Shown here one piece after another: positions 23,302 through 34,955 of a DNA stretch of 64,000 nucleotides. Below the pieces are notes generated by a model, which saw nothing but the letters and a program-made list of their open reading frames with translations, made no database searches and was not told the DNA's origin. Made by a program: the position numbers and the translations under genes. Within the stretch, counting starts at the first letter, position 1. Each line of letters starts with the position of its first letter. The stretch is from positions 222,166,996 to 222,230,995 of the forward strand of contig JASDDO010000024.1 of assembly GCA_030015575.1 (NCBI GenBank), given 5' to 3'. This stretch comes from Agapanthus africanus (Eukaryota; Streptophyta; Magnoliopsida; Asparagales; Amaryllidaceae).

Positions 23302-25362
23302 TTGAAAGAAGGTAACCAAAAGGCTTTTATAGATCGTATAGTCCAAGAAGCGGATTGGCAGTCGGAAGATGATTCAGACAGAACATGGAACAAAATGACT
23401 AGTTGTATCAAGAGGGTAGCTAGAGATCTACTTGGTGAGTCGAGAGGTGGTGCTCCACCATCTAAAGACACATCATGGTGGAATGAAGAAGTAAAGGCTG
23501 CTATTAAAATTAAAAGGGATTCTTATAAAGATTTGAAGAAAAGTAGAGATGTGGAGAGATTTGAGAAGTATAAAATGGCTAAAAAGGAAGTTAAGAAAGC
23601 TGTTCGGGAAGCTAAATCTAAGGTCTACAAGGAGGTGTACGAGAAATTAGACACTAAAGAGGCTGAAAATGATATATACCGGATTGCTCTTATGCGGGAA
23701 AGGAAGACCAGAAACTTATGTGCGGTGAAGTGTGTCAAAAATGAAAATCAGAAGGTTTTAGTTCGAGATGAGGATATCAAGGAAAAGTTGAGAGATTATT
23801 TTGACAAATTGTTCAATGAGAGCTTTACTAAGAATTTGGATGGACTTGTCATTCAATCTCAAGATATAAACCGTGATTTCATGCGTAAAATAAGACTACC
23901 TAAGGTTAAAGAAGGTTTGAACAGAATGAGTTTAAGAAAAGCGGTTGGTCCTGACGGGATTCCTATCGAGATTTAGAGATGCTTGGGAGAAATGGGCGTT
24001 AAATGGCTGATAGATCTGTTTAATAAGATTTGGCAGATAAAAAAGATGCCAAATGAATGGAGGAAAAGTTTCCTTGTACATATCTACATAAACAAGGGTG
24101 ACATTCAAAATTGCTCAAACTACCGTAGAATAAAACTTATGTGTCACACAATGAAACTTTGGGAGAGAGTGATTGAACACAGGCTAAGGAAGGATATTAA
24201 GATAACAAAGAACCAATTTGGGTTCATGCCTGGACGATCGACGACAGAGGCTATTCATTTTCTTCGTCAACTTGTCGAGCGTTTTCGAGAGAGGAGAAGA
24301 GATTTGCATATGATATTTATTGATTTAGAGAAAGCGTACGACAAGGTACCTAGAGAGGTATTATGGGGGACAATGATGAAGAAGGGGGTCCCCGTCAAGT
24401 ATATTAACATAATCAAGGATATGTACGATGGAGTAGTGGCAAATGTCAGAACTTGCGGCGGCCTAACGAGTGATTTTCCGATTACAATTGGTTTACATCA
24501 AGGATCTGCATTAAGTCCATTCCTGTTTACCATCATGATGGATGAGCTTAATAGAACTATCCAAAATGAGGTACCTTGGTGTATGCTATTCGCTGATGAT
24601 ATTGTTATAGTAAATGAGACAAAAGCAGGGGTTAATGCCAAATTGGAATTATGGAGGCAAACATTGGAATCTCGGGGTTTCAGATTGAGCAGGTCCAAGA
24701 CAGTATATATGCATTGAAAATTTAGTAAACAGAGAAGTCAAAACCATATTGGTATAACATTGGAAGGGCAAGAGATATCACCGAGCGATTAGTTTAGATA
24801 TCTATGTTCTATCATCCAAAAGGATAGGGAGATCGATAGTGATGTTAATCAAAGGATCCAAGCTGGTTGGTTGAAATGGAGGAGTGCAACATGGATTTTA
24901 TGTGATCGTTACTTTCCGTTAAAATTGAAAGGGAAGTTTTATCGGAGCGCTATTCGGCATGCCTTATTATATGGTACAGAATGCCGGGCTCCTAAGAAGC
25001 ATCATACACAGAAGATGCACGTAGCGGAGATGCGCATGCTTCGTTAGGTGTGCGGTAACACTAGAAAAGATAAGGTGCGAAATGAGGATATTCGTGCAAA
25101 AGTTGATGTAGCACCTGTGGAGGAGAAAATGCGGGAAAACCGGCTAAGATGGTTTGGTCATGTGCGACGCAGACCTATGGAAACACCGGTTCGACGAATA
25201 GATACTCTCAATATGGGCAATGGTAAAAGGGCAAAAGGGAGACCGAAGAAAACATGGATGGAGATGATACGAAACGATATGGTTGCCAAAGGCCTCAATG
25301 AAAGTATATTGTTCGATAGGAGCGAGTGGAGACGGAGGATTCACGTGCTGGACTCAGCATGA
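23302..25362 (+). pseudogene. RTE LINE reverse transcriptase and C-terminal region
   Basis: It continues as a Lys-rich linker, LNRMSLRKAVGPDGIP, then TAG at 23974 (Trp in IEIWRCLGE), and RT proper: [11 protein letters not shown]-like [35 protein letters not shown] (first catalytic Asp), [15 protein letters not shown] and [11 protein letters not shown] (FADD). Stops follow at 24715, 24790 and 25045 (MLRW position). The end has ENRLRWFGHVRRRP, a plant RTE C-terminal signature, and a stop at 25360-25362. Catalytic residues are intact between the stops. Confidence 0.9.
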
Positions 25363-25424
25363 TTCTTATGTTGGTTCATGTAGCCTACCCCATATACTTA
25401 GGATAAAAGGCTCAGTCGTTGTTA

Positions 25425-25444
25425 TTGTTATCTAAAACATTTCT
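25425..25444. repeat. RTE LINE target-site duplication, right copy
   Basis: Identical 20 bases to 22236-22255; copia gag sequence resumes at once. Confidence 0.95.
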
Positions 25445-25597
25445 CTCTTCCAAATCTATATTTTTGTGCTTTGAGTCAAATATTTTCCACAAATCCTCTT
25501 CATATTTCGACACAGTGGGAATCAGAGTAGTGAGTACGTAGTCCAGTTTAACAAGTTTGAGACTCGTCATCTTCATTGTTGATGTTTTCGGTGCCAT
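25445..25597 (-). pseudogene. copia gag N-terminus (interrupted by the LINE)
   Basis: ATG complement at 25595-25597, then MAPKTSTMKMTSLKLVKLD, a copia-like gag opening. The frame runs about 60 codons into the LINE insertion site. The distance to the 5' LTR (85 bases) suits a short copia leader. Confidence 0.65.
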
Positions 25598-25681
25598 TGA
25601 TGAATACGAAAAATTGCTTTAAATTGTTATTGCACTAGTTGAATACAACGGCTAAAAAACACAATAAATTGAGTTGAGACA

Positions 25682-26197
25682 TGTAATCGCTATCTTTAAA
25701 GTGATTTTCGCTCCTTACAATACAACATGGGTTTGTGCGAATTGCTTTCAGAATACAACATCCCAATCTTGTGTTTCAATCCTCCGCGTTACACCAGCAA
25801 AGAATTGCTCCAAAAACGTGATCTTTTGAGTACCAAAAACCAAAAAGAGAAGAGAAGAAAATAATTGTTATTGTATCTATAGAATAAAGAAAACAAGTTT
25901 GTATTAATAAAAGTTGAAAGGATGCGAATGAAATCCTTTGATCATTTGAATTCAAAATTTAAATCCCCATAATTACCTATAACTCCCATAACTATTTCCT
26001 CCAAAAAAATGGAAGGGAGGTTTGCCTCCAACAAAATGGGAGGAAGATTTGAATTCAAATGAGATTGTGCATGGTCAACTATAAAAAAAACCAAAATAGA
26101 AATTTTAATTTATTGATATTACTTATATTATACAAATAATATAATATTCCCCACAAATTTCAAAAAATTCCAAAAACAAACAAAAGTTGGTACTAAA
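25682..26197 (-). repeat. right (5') LTR of the minus-strand copia element, truncated by EC
   Basis: Matches 13189-13640. Similarity ends at GGTACTAAA, where the LTR of element EC begins; the left copy goes on for about 45 more bases to a CA end. No good PBS was recognised on its internal side (TGTCTCAACTCAA on the minus strand). Confidence 0.72.
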
Positions 26198-28165
26198 TGT
26201 AGATATATACCATGAAGACATCTTTGTTCGATATGGTACCCTCAAGGAAATTATTGTAATTCCAGAAGACAATTATGGTAATTGAAAGAGGGCCTATACA
26301 TGTAGAACAATCTTTCTCGAGATGATAGTATGCTATCTGATTTGTTTTTATCATTCATGTGTATACGTTTTACTTGCTATTACGTGTCGCTAATATATAA
26401 TGATAAAACTCGTAGGATCCTTGCTTGATTACCAGGATTATGATAGCGATCATACTTGTGGGAGCTGAGTAGTCTATAAGCACATTCTTAAATGTTCTTA
26501 GTCGTGAGAGTATCGAGACTGGGCATCAATATTCCAGAGTAGACTATTGTATACGTTTCTTGACCCTGATGAGGGGCGATGGCCGGTCTCACAGCCATTG
26601 GTGTATGGCACCAAAGATTGTATACAGGTGCTCATATGTGGATAAGTACACTGAACGGACTCGGTGAAAACTCCTAGATGGTATTATACCTATCATCAGA
26701 TAGAAGTTCTCTGGTGAAATGAGTATAGGGTAATCTGTAGACCTGAGATCGTCATTTGTCTCGTGTGAGTTCCCACTGTACTTTTATTACTACCCTACCA
26801 CGGCTTAAAAGAGTCATGCAAACAGGTTTTAATTGGGTACAGTCCTGAGCCACATGGAGGCAGTAAGCGATAGGAAGGGATTCGTCTCTCCTGGTATAGC
26901 GAGTTGATATCGCACTGTGTACGGTTGACCAACAACATAAGACCCTGGCCAGGGAAGATCGGTAGTTTCTCGATTGGTCTTGAGCCTGACATCTGCACGA
27001 CTTATCGGGTTATTAGGGCTCTGACGGCTTCCACCCCTAGAACCGATATGCGACACTCTCAGACGAAGAGACCGGACTGTACGGAGATTGTCGCTTATAG
27101 GATCAGTAGGTTTACTTGTCGACCTTCCTTTCTACAGATTAGTGGTTAGCTGTTACGTACATTTAGTGCCACAGACGTGCTTGTGGTTATGGATTTAATC
27201 CAGTATCTCACTGCCAGCGTATTGTCGAGTCCTTATACTCCTACAAATAGGGTTTTTCCAGTTCAGGAGAAATGATATCGAGGTCGTATATTGATACGTG
27301 CAGGAGTCCGATTAAATACATGTATTGGATATACGGACTTTAATCGGACGTTTGATAATACTACCCGGCTTATGTTTTAAGCCAAATTATTAAATCAAGT
27401 ATTGATTTAATAATATATATTCTAGTATTATATTCATTTTCTATTTCTCTCTCTTTTGCTATTTATATTTTTATATGAATACGCATATGTGTATACGATA
27501 CACATACGGGGTTGTATTTTGTATGTATACAAAATACTTCTAGAAAGAGGACACCTCATATATATTATTATCTTTTTAGAAAAGAATAAATGAGGTGGAA
27601 GGTAAGGTATAAAGAGAGTATGGTAGAGAGGGATGGGCATGCATATTTAATTGGAAAATGTTTTGGTAAAACTATTGAGTTATGCTTGATTCTATCTCAT
27701 CCTTTCATTCTCTCATCTACACTCTCTCTTATCCCCCTCCTCCTTCTTGATCTATCTTGAGTTTTTCCAAGTGATGAAAAAGAAAAAGAATAAAGGAAAT
27801 GAACATATCTACATCTCTAACCCTTTCTACCCAGCAAGTTTAGATTGTTAGTTGCTTCATAAAGCTTCACTTGAGTGGAGTTAGAGCTTAGATCGGGTTC
27901 CTTCATGTGGATCATCTTTGACGAGGACGACTGGCTTTCAAGATTGTTCTCGATGGCCTAGGAGCTAAGAAGAGGTCTTATACAATTGGGTAGACACATT
28001 ACAAAGATTGTATGCTTGAAAACTTGTAGTTAGCTCTCTTGGACTTACAACTTTAGTTTATGGATGTATTTTTGGTGTTGTGTTGGTTGTGCTTTCATAT
28101 TTTTGATTGTTTTTTTTACTCCGCCTTGGCCGCGGTTCTTGCGGCATGAGCACAACCCACTTTCA
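26198..28165 (+). repeat. 5' LTR of element EC (copia, E1/E2-related), about 1.97 kb
   Basis: Starts TGTAGATATATACC and ends CCACTTTCA right before a PBS. It is related to the E2 LTR (AGGACAATCTT..CTCAAGATGATA, TACCCTACCACGGCT, GTACAGTCC.GAGCCACATGGAGGCAGT) but strongly diverged. ORFs inside it are shadows. Confidence 0.8.
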
Positions 28166-28180
28166 TGGTATCAGAGTCGG
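28166..28180 (+). promoter_or_regulatory. EC primer binding site
   Basis: TGGTATCAGAGTCGG follows the LTR end CA; it has one change from the usual iMet-type PBS core TGGTATCAGAGC. Confidence 0.85.
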
Positions 28181-28560
28181 TTCATACATCTAAACTAGCT
28201 CGCATGACGTTAGAATTTCATCGACACGACCATTTTTCAAACTGCAATTTTCAGCCGGGAAGAACAGCTACAATACTGATGTTTTCATGCTTGTACTCGA
28301 TCCTCGGAGCTTTCTTTTTGGAACGGGAACTTCGTCAAGGATCGAAGGCAACCCTTAAAGTCTTGGGGAACCTTTTTCAACACCGTTTTTCAAAAACCAT
28401 GGTTGTTTTTCTAATCTAAAAAACTAAATTTAAAATCTATCCCAAAACCTAACTTTACCCATAAAACTGATCCTCGCGAGGTCTTGGTTCGAACCAACAC
28501 CCGCGGAAGGGATCGTAGGTACCCTGGGGAGTCTCCAGCGGCCTATGGTAGGGCTGTTTA
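28181..28560 (+). mobile_element. EC leader, left of the E2 insertion
   Basis: Non-coding leader sequence after the EC PBS. It is interrupted by E2 at 28561; the leader resumes at 38498 after the TSD GTTTA. The open frame at 28165-28419 starts at a non-ATG codon across the PBS and is not a gene. Confidence 0.75.
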
Positions 28561-30655
28561 TGTTGGATATAGTGCCCTAAGAGTCAATTATTGGATCACA
28601 GGCACGTGATTGCTATGATTAAGGGAGGACCTATGCCGGTAGGACAATCTTACTCAAGATGATAATATGCTATCTGGTTTATCTTTATCATCGTGTACAT
28701 GCTTTAGGTGATGTTACAGATCACTATAGCACGTTGATAGATCCCTTAGGATTTTTGCTTGACTGCCAGCAGTATGATGGCGATCATATACATGGGAGCT
28801 GGGGTCTATAAGCATATCCTTAAAAGGTCCCTAGTCGAAGGAGTTTCGAAACAGGGCATCGATCCTTCAGAGTAGACTAGTGTATACAGTCGAGACCCCG
28901 ACGAGGGGCGATGGCCGGTCTCATAAGCCATTGGTGTCAGTTGGTTCACCTAAGATGTATACAGGTGCTCATTGGGTTATGAGTACACCGGACAGGACAC
29001 ACCGGGAACATACTAGTTGGTATTATACCTGACGTCAGATAGCAGTTCCCTGGTGACATGTGTACGGGTTAGTTCATCGACCTGAGATCATCATTTATCT
29101 CGTGTGAGTTCCCACTGTTCTTTGATTACTACCCTACCACGGCTCAAAGGATTCGTACAAACAGGTTTTAGTTGGGTACAGTCCCGAGCCATATGGAGGC
29201 AGTGAGCGGATCGACAGGGATTTCGTCTCTCCCGGTATTGGGGGTGAGATCGCGCTGTGTCTAGGAGAGCTATTACACGAAGTCCTTGGCCAAGGCAGGA
29301 GATTTACTGGTAGGTATTCCAGTAGTATCTCAGGGTGTTCTGGGCTACACTCCGACACGACTTGTACCGTTTTTGGGGGTCTGACTTTTACCAACCCCCT
29401 AGGCCCGACTTGCGACACTCATAGACGAACGGACCAGAATGTACGGATATTGTCACCGACAGGCTCAGTAGTGTGTCAGGATGAGTTCGCTCATCGACCT
29501 CCCTTTTGGTCAATACCTAGTAGCCCGTTACGTACAGCTAGTACCACTGACGTGCTAGTGGTTAAATCCACAGCCAAACTATTGACGAGTCTTTAGAGTT
29601 CCCCACAGACAGTTTCTCAAAGTATCGGGCGAAACGTTGTAAAGGCCGTATGGATTTATGGCAGGGTTCGAATATACGCGTGCACTTGTGCACGTGTCGT
29701 ATTTCAGACGGATAATACTAGCGGGTTTTGGTTTAAGCCGGATCCTAGTATTATACTGTGTAGTTTTTGTCTCTTTGCATTTGTATTCGGTTGGAATACA
29801 AATGTGGGTATGTATATACAGTTGCGGAGTTACCCTGTAATTTTATTACGGGATCGCTTTTTGAAGTTGTCAGTTTGCTTTCTTGATTTGGCCAAATTCC
29901 TTTTCTATTGTTCTTTGGCTGAATTTTCCTTGGAAAGGGTTCTTTGCAAAGCGGGGTTTTATAAAATGCAAGGGGTTTTTGTGGTGCGCGGGCCGCAGGA
30001 ACTTCAAGCAAGTTCTTGAGAGCTTGGCTTCATTTTTTTGTGCCTTATTGATGCATTAATTGTGATTGGATTGAATGAGATGTTTTGGTGTGGTTTTTTG
30101 TTGCCTTTTCCTTATGGTCACCTCTCACTTGAGCTTGCACTCACCTCCCTCTTCTCCTAGTTTTGGCCGAGCCAGATATTGGGATATCCCAATTTTTGGT
30201 GAGGAGAGGATTCATTTCATTTGCAAAGAAAAATTCCTTAGCTCCATTTCCAAAAGCTCATTTCCACCTTCACCTCCTAAAGGCAACTTCGATTAACCCA
30301 TGAGACAAAGCGTTCTACGTATATTCTACAGCAATCTTGGACACGTCGGCTAGTAAACTTCTTATCCGAGTTGCCTCGGTTCAGAGACGGGAGCCCGTAA
30401 AAAGACTCTTTGATGTGGTGCCCTTCCGACAAGGAGATCGGAGATGCCGCGAGGAGCTTAGGATGGTGGCCAAAGACCGAAGGACACGGATCGATCGGTA
30501 TAGCCTTTCTAACCCTTCTCTAGTTTGCTAGTTATAGGTTAATGGTTCGATCCGGGATTAAAGTCTGCGTTAGCGCCGGTTTCAATTTTAGAAAAAGTTT
30601 TCGTTTCCGCATTTTGGCCTCGGATCGACGGCCGGGGCGCTACCGTAGACTTACA
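28561..30655 (+). repeat. E2 5' LTR
   Basis: Runs from TGTTGGATATAGTGCCC to GTAGACTTACA; paired with 36401-38492. Frames inside it (for example 29658-30531) recur in the 3' LTR and are not genes. Confidence 0.95.
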
Positions 30656-30656
30656 C

Positions 30657-30672
30657 TGGTATCAGAGCCAGG
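30657..30672 (+). promoter_or_regulatory. E2 primer binding site
   Basis: TGGTATCAGAGCCAGG, one base after the LTR end; iMet type. Confidence 0.93.
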
Positions 30673-32964
30673 CCATTAACCTTTACTAGCTAGTTCTAAA
30701 TTTTTTAAAATATCGATCGAACAAAATTTCCGAAACCACAATTTCAAAAGTCAAGTTTCTGTCGAATTTTTTTTGTGGTCTAAAAATTATTTTGGGTACG
30801 TCAGAAAATCAGGCAGGCTTTTCTAAGATTACTGTAGAAATTTGGAGGTGTGATTCCAACATAGCGCCTCGGAACCGCGGCATTACCCACGTTTTGGCCG
30901 CGGTTCCGCCGCGGTACTGTAGCTTCAGTGCACCAATTTTTCTAGTGTGGTCTTTAACTTGGAATTGGGGTTTCTGGAATATTTTGTTTGGGCCCAGATT
31001 TGTTACTGTACTGGATTTATACTTGGGGCTCACTTCGGAAAATTTTGTCGATCGAAAATTTTAAATAAGTTAGTTTACAGTACTTATATTATATCTGTGA
31101 CCGTGAATGTCATTTGATCAGTAAATCTTGTCTAATTGCTATAGCTCTTTTAGACGGATTTACAAACGTGACATTCACGTTGATGTTCTGTGTTGTGCTG
31201 TGATGTTGCGGATTTGTCGTGGTGGATAGCCTGGATGTAATAGCAGTACATTTTGGTTATATTTGTACATTTGATATTGCGGGGCGAGCGTCCAACATGT
31301 GGACTGCCGTCACTTCCTGTTTGTATATTATTCATTTGGGGTACGACCGGGCTGAGGTCGATGTACCCGTTGTATATATTTTACTTTATGTACTAGGATT
31401 ACCCCGCAGTGGGGTGCACGGATAGCCGGGTTCTAGAGGGCAACGAGCCCGTATCTCATGGCTTTGAGATGGAGGGGGCTTTACTCTAGAATTGGCGGGC
31501 TATTCGCCGCACTCGTAGGGGTATAGGTTGACCCAAGGAGGGGTGCTCAAGTTACCGGATTCCGTGAAGTATTGGGTGGTCCATTCACTTTTCTGAAGGG
31601 GGCTGCCTCGCTTCAGGTTTTGGCGGGTAACTTGCCGCACCCGTAGGGGTCTAGGATTTCATTGCACAGGCTATCCACACGACCAGGGGAACATCGAGCT
31701 TCAGTTGCGGCTCTGTGAAACCCGGGGCTTCCAGATTATCTGTATTGCTCTGTGATGCTTATTACATTTCTATGATGTTGCATTTTATCACGCCTGGAGC
31801 GATTATTATATATATTGATATATATACTAGTTGATGTTGTATATGTTTTACACCCGCGCTAGTCCAGTCCCCACTCTGTTATTAGTTAAGTAACCTAATG
31901 GGTGATGACGAGACCCAGTGGCGTATGTGGATGGCATATACGTACATCATATTTTCGTTCTTTATTGGTGTGATCAATTGATGGGACTGCATTGATTCGG
32001 ATCAATGCAAGCTAAACAAACCTGTTTGATGTTGTTGGAACATTTTTCAAAAAGCTGTTATTGCAAGGACATTCTCTTTTGTTTTGCACAGTGGTATTAG
32101 GTTATGAATATCCAGCACCTCAGTCGACGAGGCAAGGGCCGAGATCCCTTCACCGGGAGTGACCCTCTGGACAGAAGTTTGCGTCAAGGTAATAACTTCA
32201 CTATAGTCGATTACTTTTTGCTTTGCATCGTGATATTCAGTTGGAATATCCTGCACCTCATTCTACGGGGAAAGAGCCGAGATCCCTTCACCGGGAGTGA
32301 CCTTTTTAGCAAAGGTTTTCGCTACTATATTTTAATAAAAAGCTATCCGGTTCCTTCAACGATATCAAGTTCATTACGTTAAAGGTTTTTCGCCAAAAAC
32401 CATTTGTAGCCCTCCGTCATTTCAGAAATTTAGCACCTAGTATTCATTCTATGTATGTTGGCCTTCGTCAAGGCATAGTGTATGGTAGCTATTTGTTACT
32501 TTTTTGTTGCATAGATAGATGTGTTAGTTTGGGACAGTCGTACTACTATTTTGGCCTTCGTCAAGGGTATGTATGGGTGGGTTCAAATTAACCTGGATAA
32601 TGACGGGTAGAACTTGACATGTGACTTATGATATGTTGGCCTTCGTCAAGGTCATAAGAGCATGAGGTAAAAATCACATCGGGAGTTTCTAAAGAAACTG
32701 AAACTTGCCAGATATGCGCATACCTTCTGGAGTATGATAACGTGAGTGGATTCCATCACGTTATCATACGATGATAGTTGGATCCCGATTCCCACTGATG
32801 AGTTGGTTTACTCCTCGGGTGATCCCGACTAATTCATCTTTCAGGTTTGGAGGAGAATTTGAGGATACAGTGGGAGGTTTCCTGATTAGATAAATTGGTA
32901 ACCATCCTGATCTAGGTTAGAGTGCACGCAGAGTGTTTCTTCTCTCTCTCTCTTTGGCAGCGAC
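30673..32964 (+). other. E2 untranslated leader
   Basis: Parallels the E1 leader. It has a GC-rich box in two tandem copies (about 31395-31512 and 31524-31655, each ending CGTAGGGG), three copies of GTTGGCCTTCGTCAAG-type motif (about 32454, 32548, 32634), the AGTTTC-taaa-GAAACT mini-hairpin (about 32680), the 14-bp stem-loop at 32732-32769, and a pyrimidine tract with GGCAG before CGACCATGG. The ATG at 32965 is followed by a stop after four codons. Confidence 0.75.
32732..32769 (+). promoter_or_regulatory. conserved leader stem-loop, E2 copy
   Basis: GTATGATAACGTGA (32732-32745) and TCACGTTATCATAC (32756-32769) form a perfect 14-bp stem with loop GTGGATTCCA. It is the counterpart of 2324-2363 in E1. 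Confidence 0.7.
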
Positions 32965-33010
32965 CATGGCCCAACCCTAGACTATGACTCAGTGACCAAA
33001 ATTAACCGAA

Positions 33011-33840
33011 CCTTCTTAAAACACTGGCTTTTGGATTGTCTGAGTTGCATACCTCATTGCCACTCCTACTTTTACCCTTTTTCTCCGGAACATTTCGTGT
33101 CACTACGAACGTCCACTTCCATTGGATAAAACCATCGTATGGTTATATATGAACTCGAAGGAACTTGTTCCAGATTCGAAGATAGTTTCCGGTTCTGGAG
33201 AAAATGAATAGGACTATTCAGTTGTCTTTTCCTTTTTCCTTCTCTCAGGTTGCGAGTGCTCCTTGGATTAGAGGATAGTACACCTGTTACGCTTATTGGA
33301 TAGTCTTCTTCCAAACCTTAGGCTGGTGCCGAAAGGTGGGGAATGAAGAAAACCAATTAGCCTAAGTATGGTGTACAGAAGGTATTGAGTAAAGACAAAT
33401 AAAGGGATTAGAAAGAGGGCAAAGTAAATTGCGACTGCTTTTCATGACCGAACCACGTATTTCATTACCACTCCTATTTCACCTTTGTATCTCTCCGGAA
33501 CACCCCGTATCACTACGAAGATCTACAGTTTATTGGATACTCCATCGTATGGTTATATACGAACTCGAAGGGACTTGTTCCAGTTCGGGGATGGATTCTG
33601 GTTCAGGAGAAATAAGAATGAGGTTTATTCAGTTGTCTTTTATCTTTACCTTCTCTCGGGTTGCGAGTGTTCCTAGGATTAGGACAGTACACCTATTACG
33701 CTTATTGGATAGTCTTCTTCCAAACCATAGGCTGGTGTCGAACGGTAGGGAAGGAATGAAAACCATTTAGCCTAAGAAGGTGTACAGAAGGTAATGAGTA
33801 AAGACAAATAAAGGGATTTGGAGAGATGGCAAAGAAACGT
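33011..33840 (+). repeat. direct duplication of about 0.4 kb in E2
   Basis: Two copies with period about 408 bases: CATTGCCACTCCT at 33055 against CATTACCACTCCT at 33463. Both contain CCATCGTATGGTTATATA, ACTCGAAGG.ACTTGTTCCAG and GGTGTACAGAAGGTA. They lie where gag should be. The translations are not conserved between copies, and I see no gag domain. Confidence 0.8.
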
Positions 33841-34955
33841 ACGGTTACAGTCATGAATCTGGATAATAGAAGAGACATTACTAGGAATACCCGGATACCC
33901 TTTCGAGACATTTTCATGTTTCAGTTTCACTGTGTATTGTTAATAGAAAACTGATTTCCCAATTAGTCCTTACTCCAGGGTATATATTTACCAGGTATGA
34001 TTCTCACATCTGTATAGTTTTACAGATGATGAGGGGGAGTAAGCTATTGGGAATTGGTGATCATCCTCATTATATCGGAATTCGATGTAATTGGTGATAT
34101 TTAAGGAAATCGCCTGGGCTGTTTGACGGACGGCAAATATTTGGTTTTGAATATCCGTTGTTATGCACCAATTTCAAATTGATATATCTGTACGTTTATT
34201 TTTATAAAGTGAGATATAACCTTTTGAAATTATTTCCATGACATTTACCTATATCAGTTGATGTTTAGGTAAGGAGCATTCAACAGCGGTGTAATTCTTC
34301 AGAACTATAGTACAGTTTTCAACCTACGACGCACAGGGTTTGAGTTATTCAACTCAGGGGACTTATACAAAGCATTGTATATTGCTCAGTGTCCATTAGG
34401 ACATAGGGGTTGGTCCTCGTACTATATTCTGTTTACTTGTGATTTCTCTAGTTTTCAGACAAGTGTTTCATAGAAATGCAAGGTCTAAGTTCTGAGAAGT
34501 TATAGGTATAAGAATAAAGTAGAGAACCAGGTGTTGCAAGTATCGGGATTCTTCAAAGTGATTAGAAGATGTAGATACTTGTGTTTGGTATTCAGTTGAT
34601 AGTAATGGTTTTGTGAAACTTGTTTCTCTTTCAGGTTACTCATAATTGGATGCACTCCTAAGTTGAGTAATATTGATTGGCCTCTCTCCATTTAGTTGAC
34701 ATGCACTGGAGACAGCTGCATGATTTGAATCTGGTTCTAATTAAATCAGTGTCTCTTTTTCTATATTGGATATAGAACGGTTCATATCTTAACGATGTTA
34801 AGGTACGGGGAGTTTTCCGGCTTATGCTTAAAACCACACTCTGGATAACTCAAGGCACGTTTATGTAATGGCTGTTTGTGGGTTAACCCGGGCTATGACG
34901 AGGGTTGACTTTCTACCATCTGGAAGATCAATAGTGATATTGTTCTTGACTCGCC
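33841..34955 (+). other. E2 internal region without recognisable function
   Basis: No frame longer than about 70 codons on the sense strand and no gag, protease or integrase motif. It may be degraded pol or foreign filler. Confidence 0.5.

Larger units (their letters stand above)
22256..25424 (+). mobile_element. RTE-type LINE inserted in the copia gag region
   Basis: A 3.17-kb non-LTR element bounded by a perfect 20-bp TSD. It has one ORF lineage (AP endonuclease then RT) and a 3' end made of TTG-like repeats (CGTTGTTATTG) instead of poly(A), which fits the plant RTE clade. It inserted on the strand opposite to its host copia. Start codon context and 5' sequence are present, so it is nearly full length, but the ORF carries at least seven stops or shifts. 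Confidence 0.92.
13189..26197 (-). mobile_element. old Ty1/copia element on minus strand, split by nested insertions
   Basis: LTR-like repeats lie at 13189-13684 and 25682-26197. Between them, read leftward on the minus strand, are a gag start (25597), protease and integrase (22143-20743), and RT and RNase H (20486-19100). An RTE LINE (22256-25424) splits gag. A TRIM array carrying a 4.2-kb solo LTR (about 13694-18785) lies between the 3' LTR and the pol end. The right LTR is cut by element EC at 26198. All reading frames are broken, so this is the oldest recognisable layer of its cluster. Confidence 0.82.

Noticed and set aside
32104-32382. ORF of 92 codons in the E2 leader.
   Set aside because: It arises from two direct copies of a phrase (CGAGATCCCTTCACCGGGAG); the start lies in non-coding leader and E1 does not preserve it.
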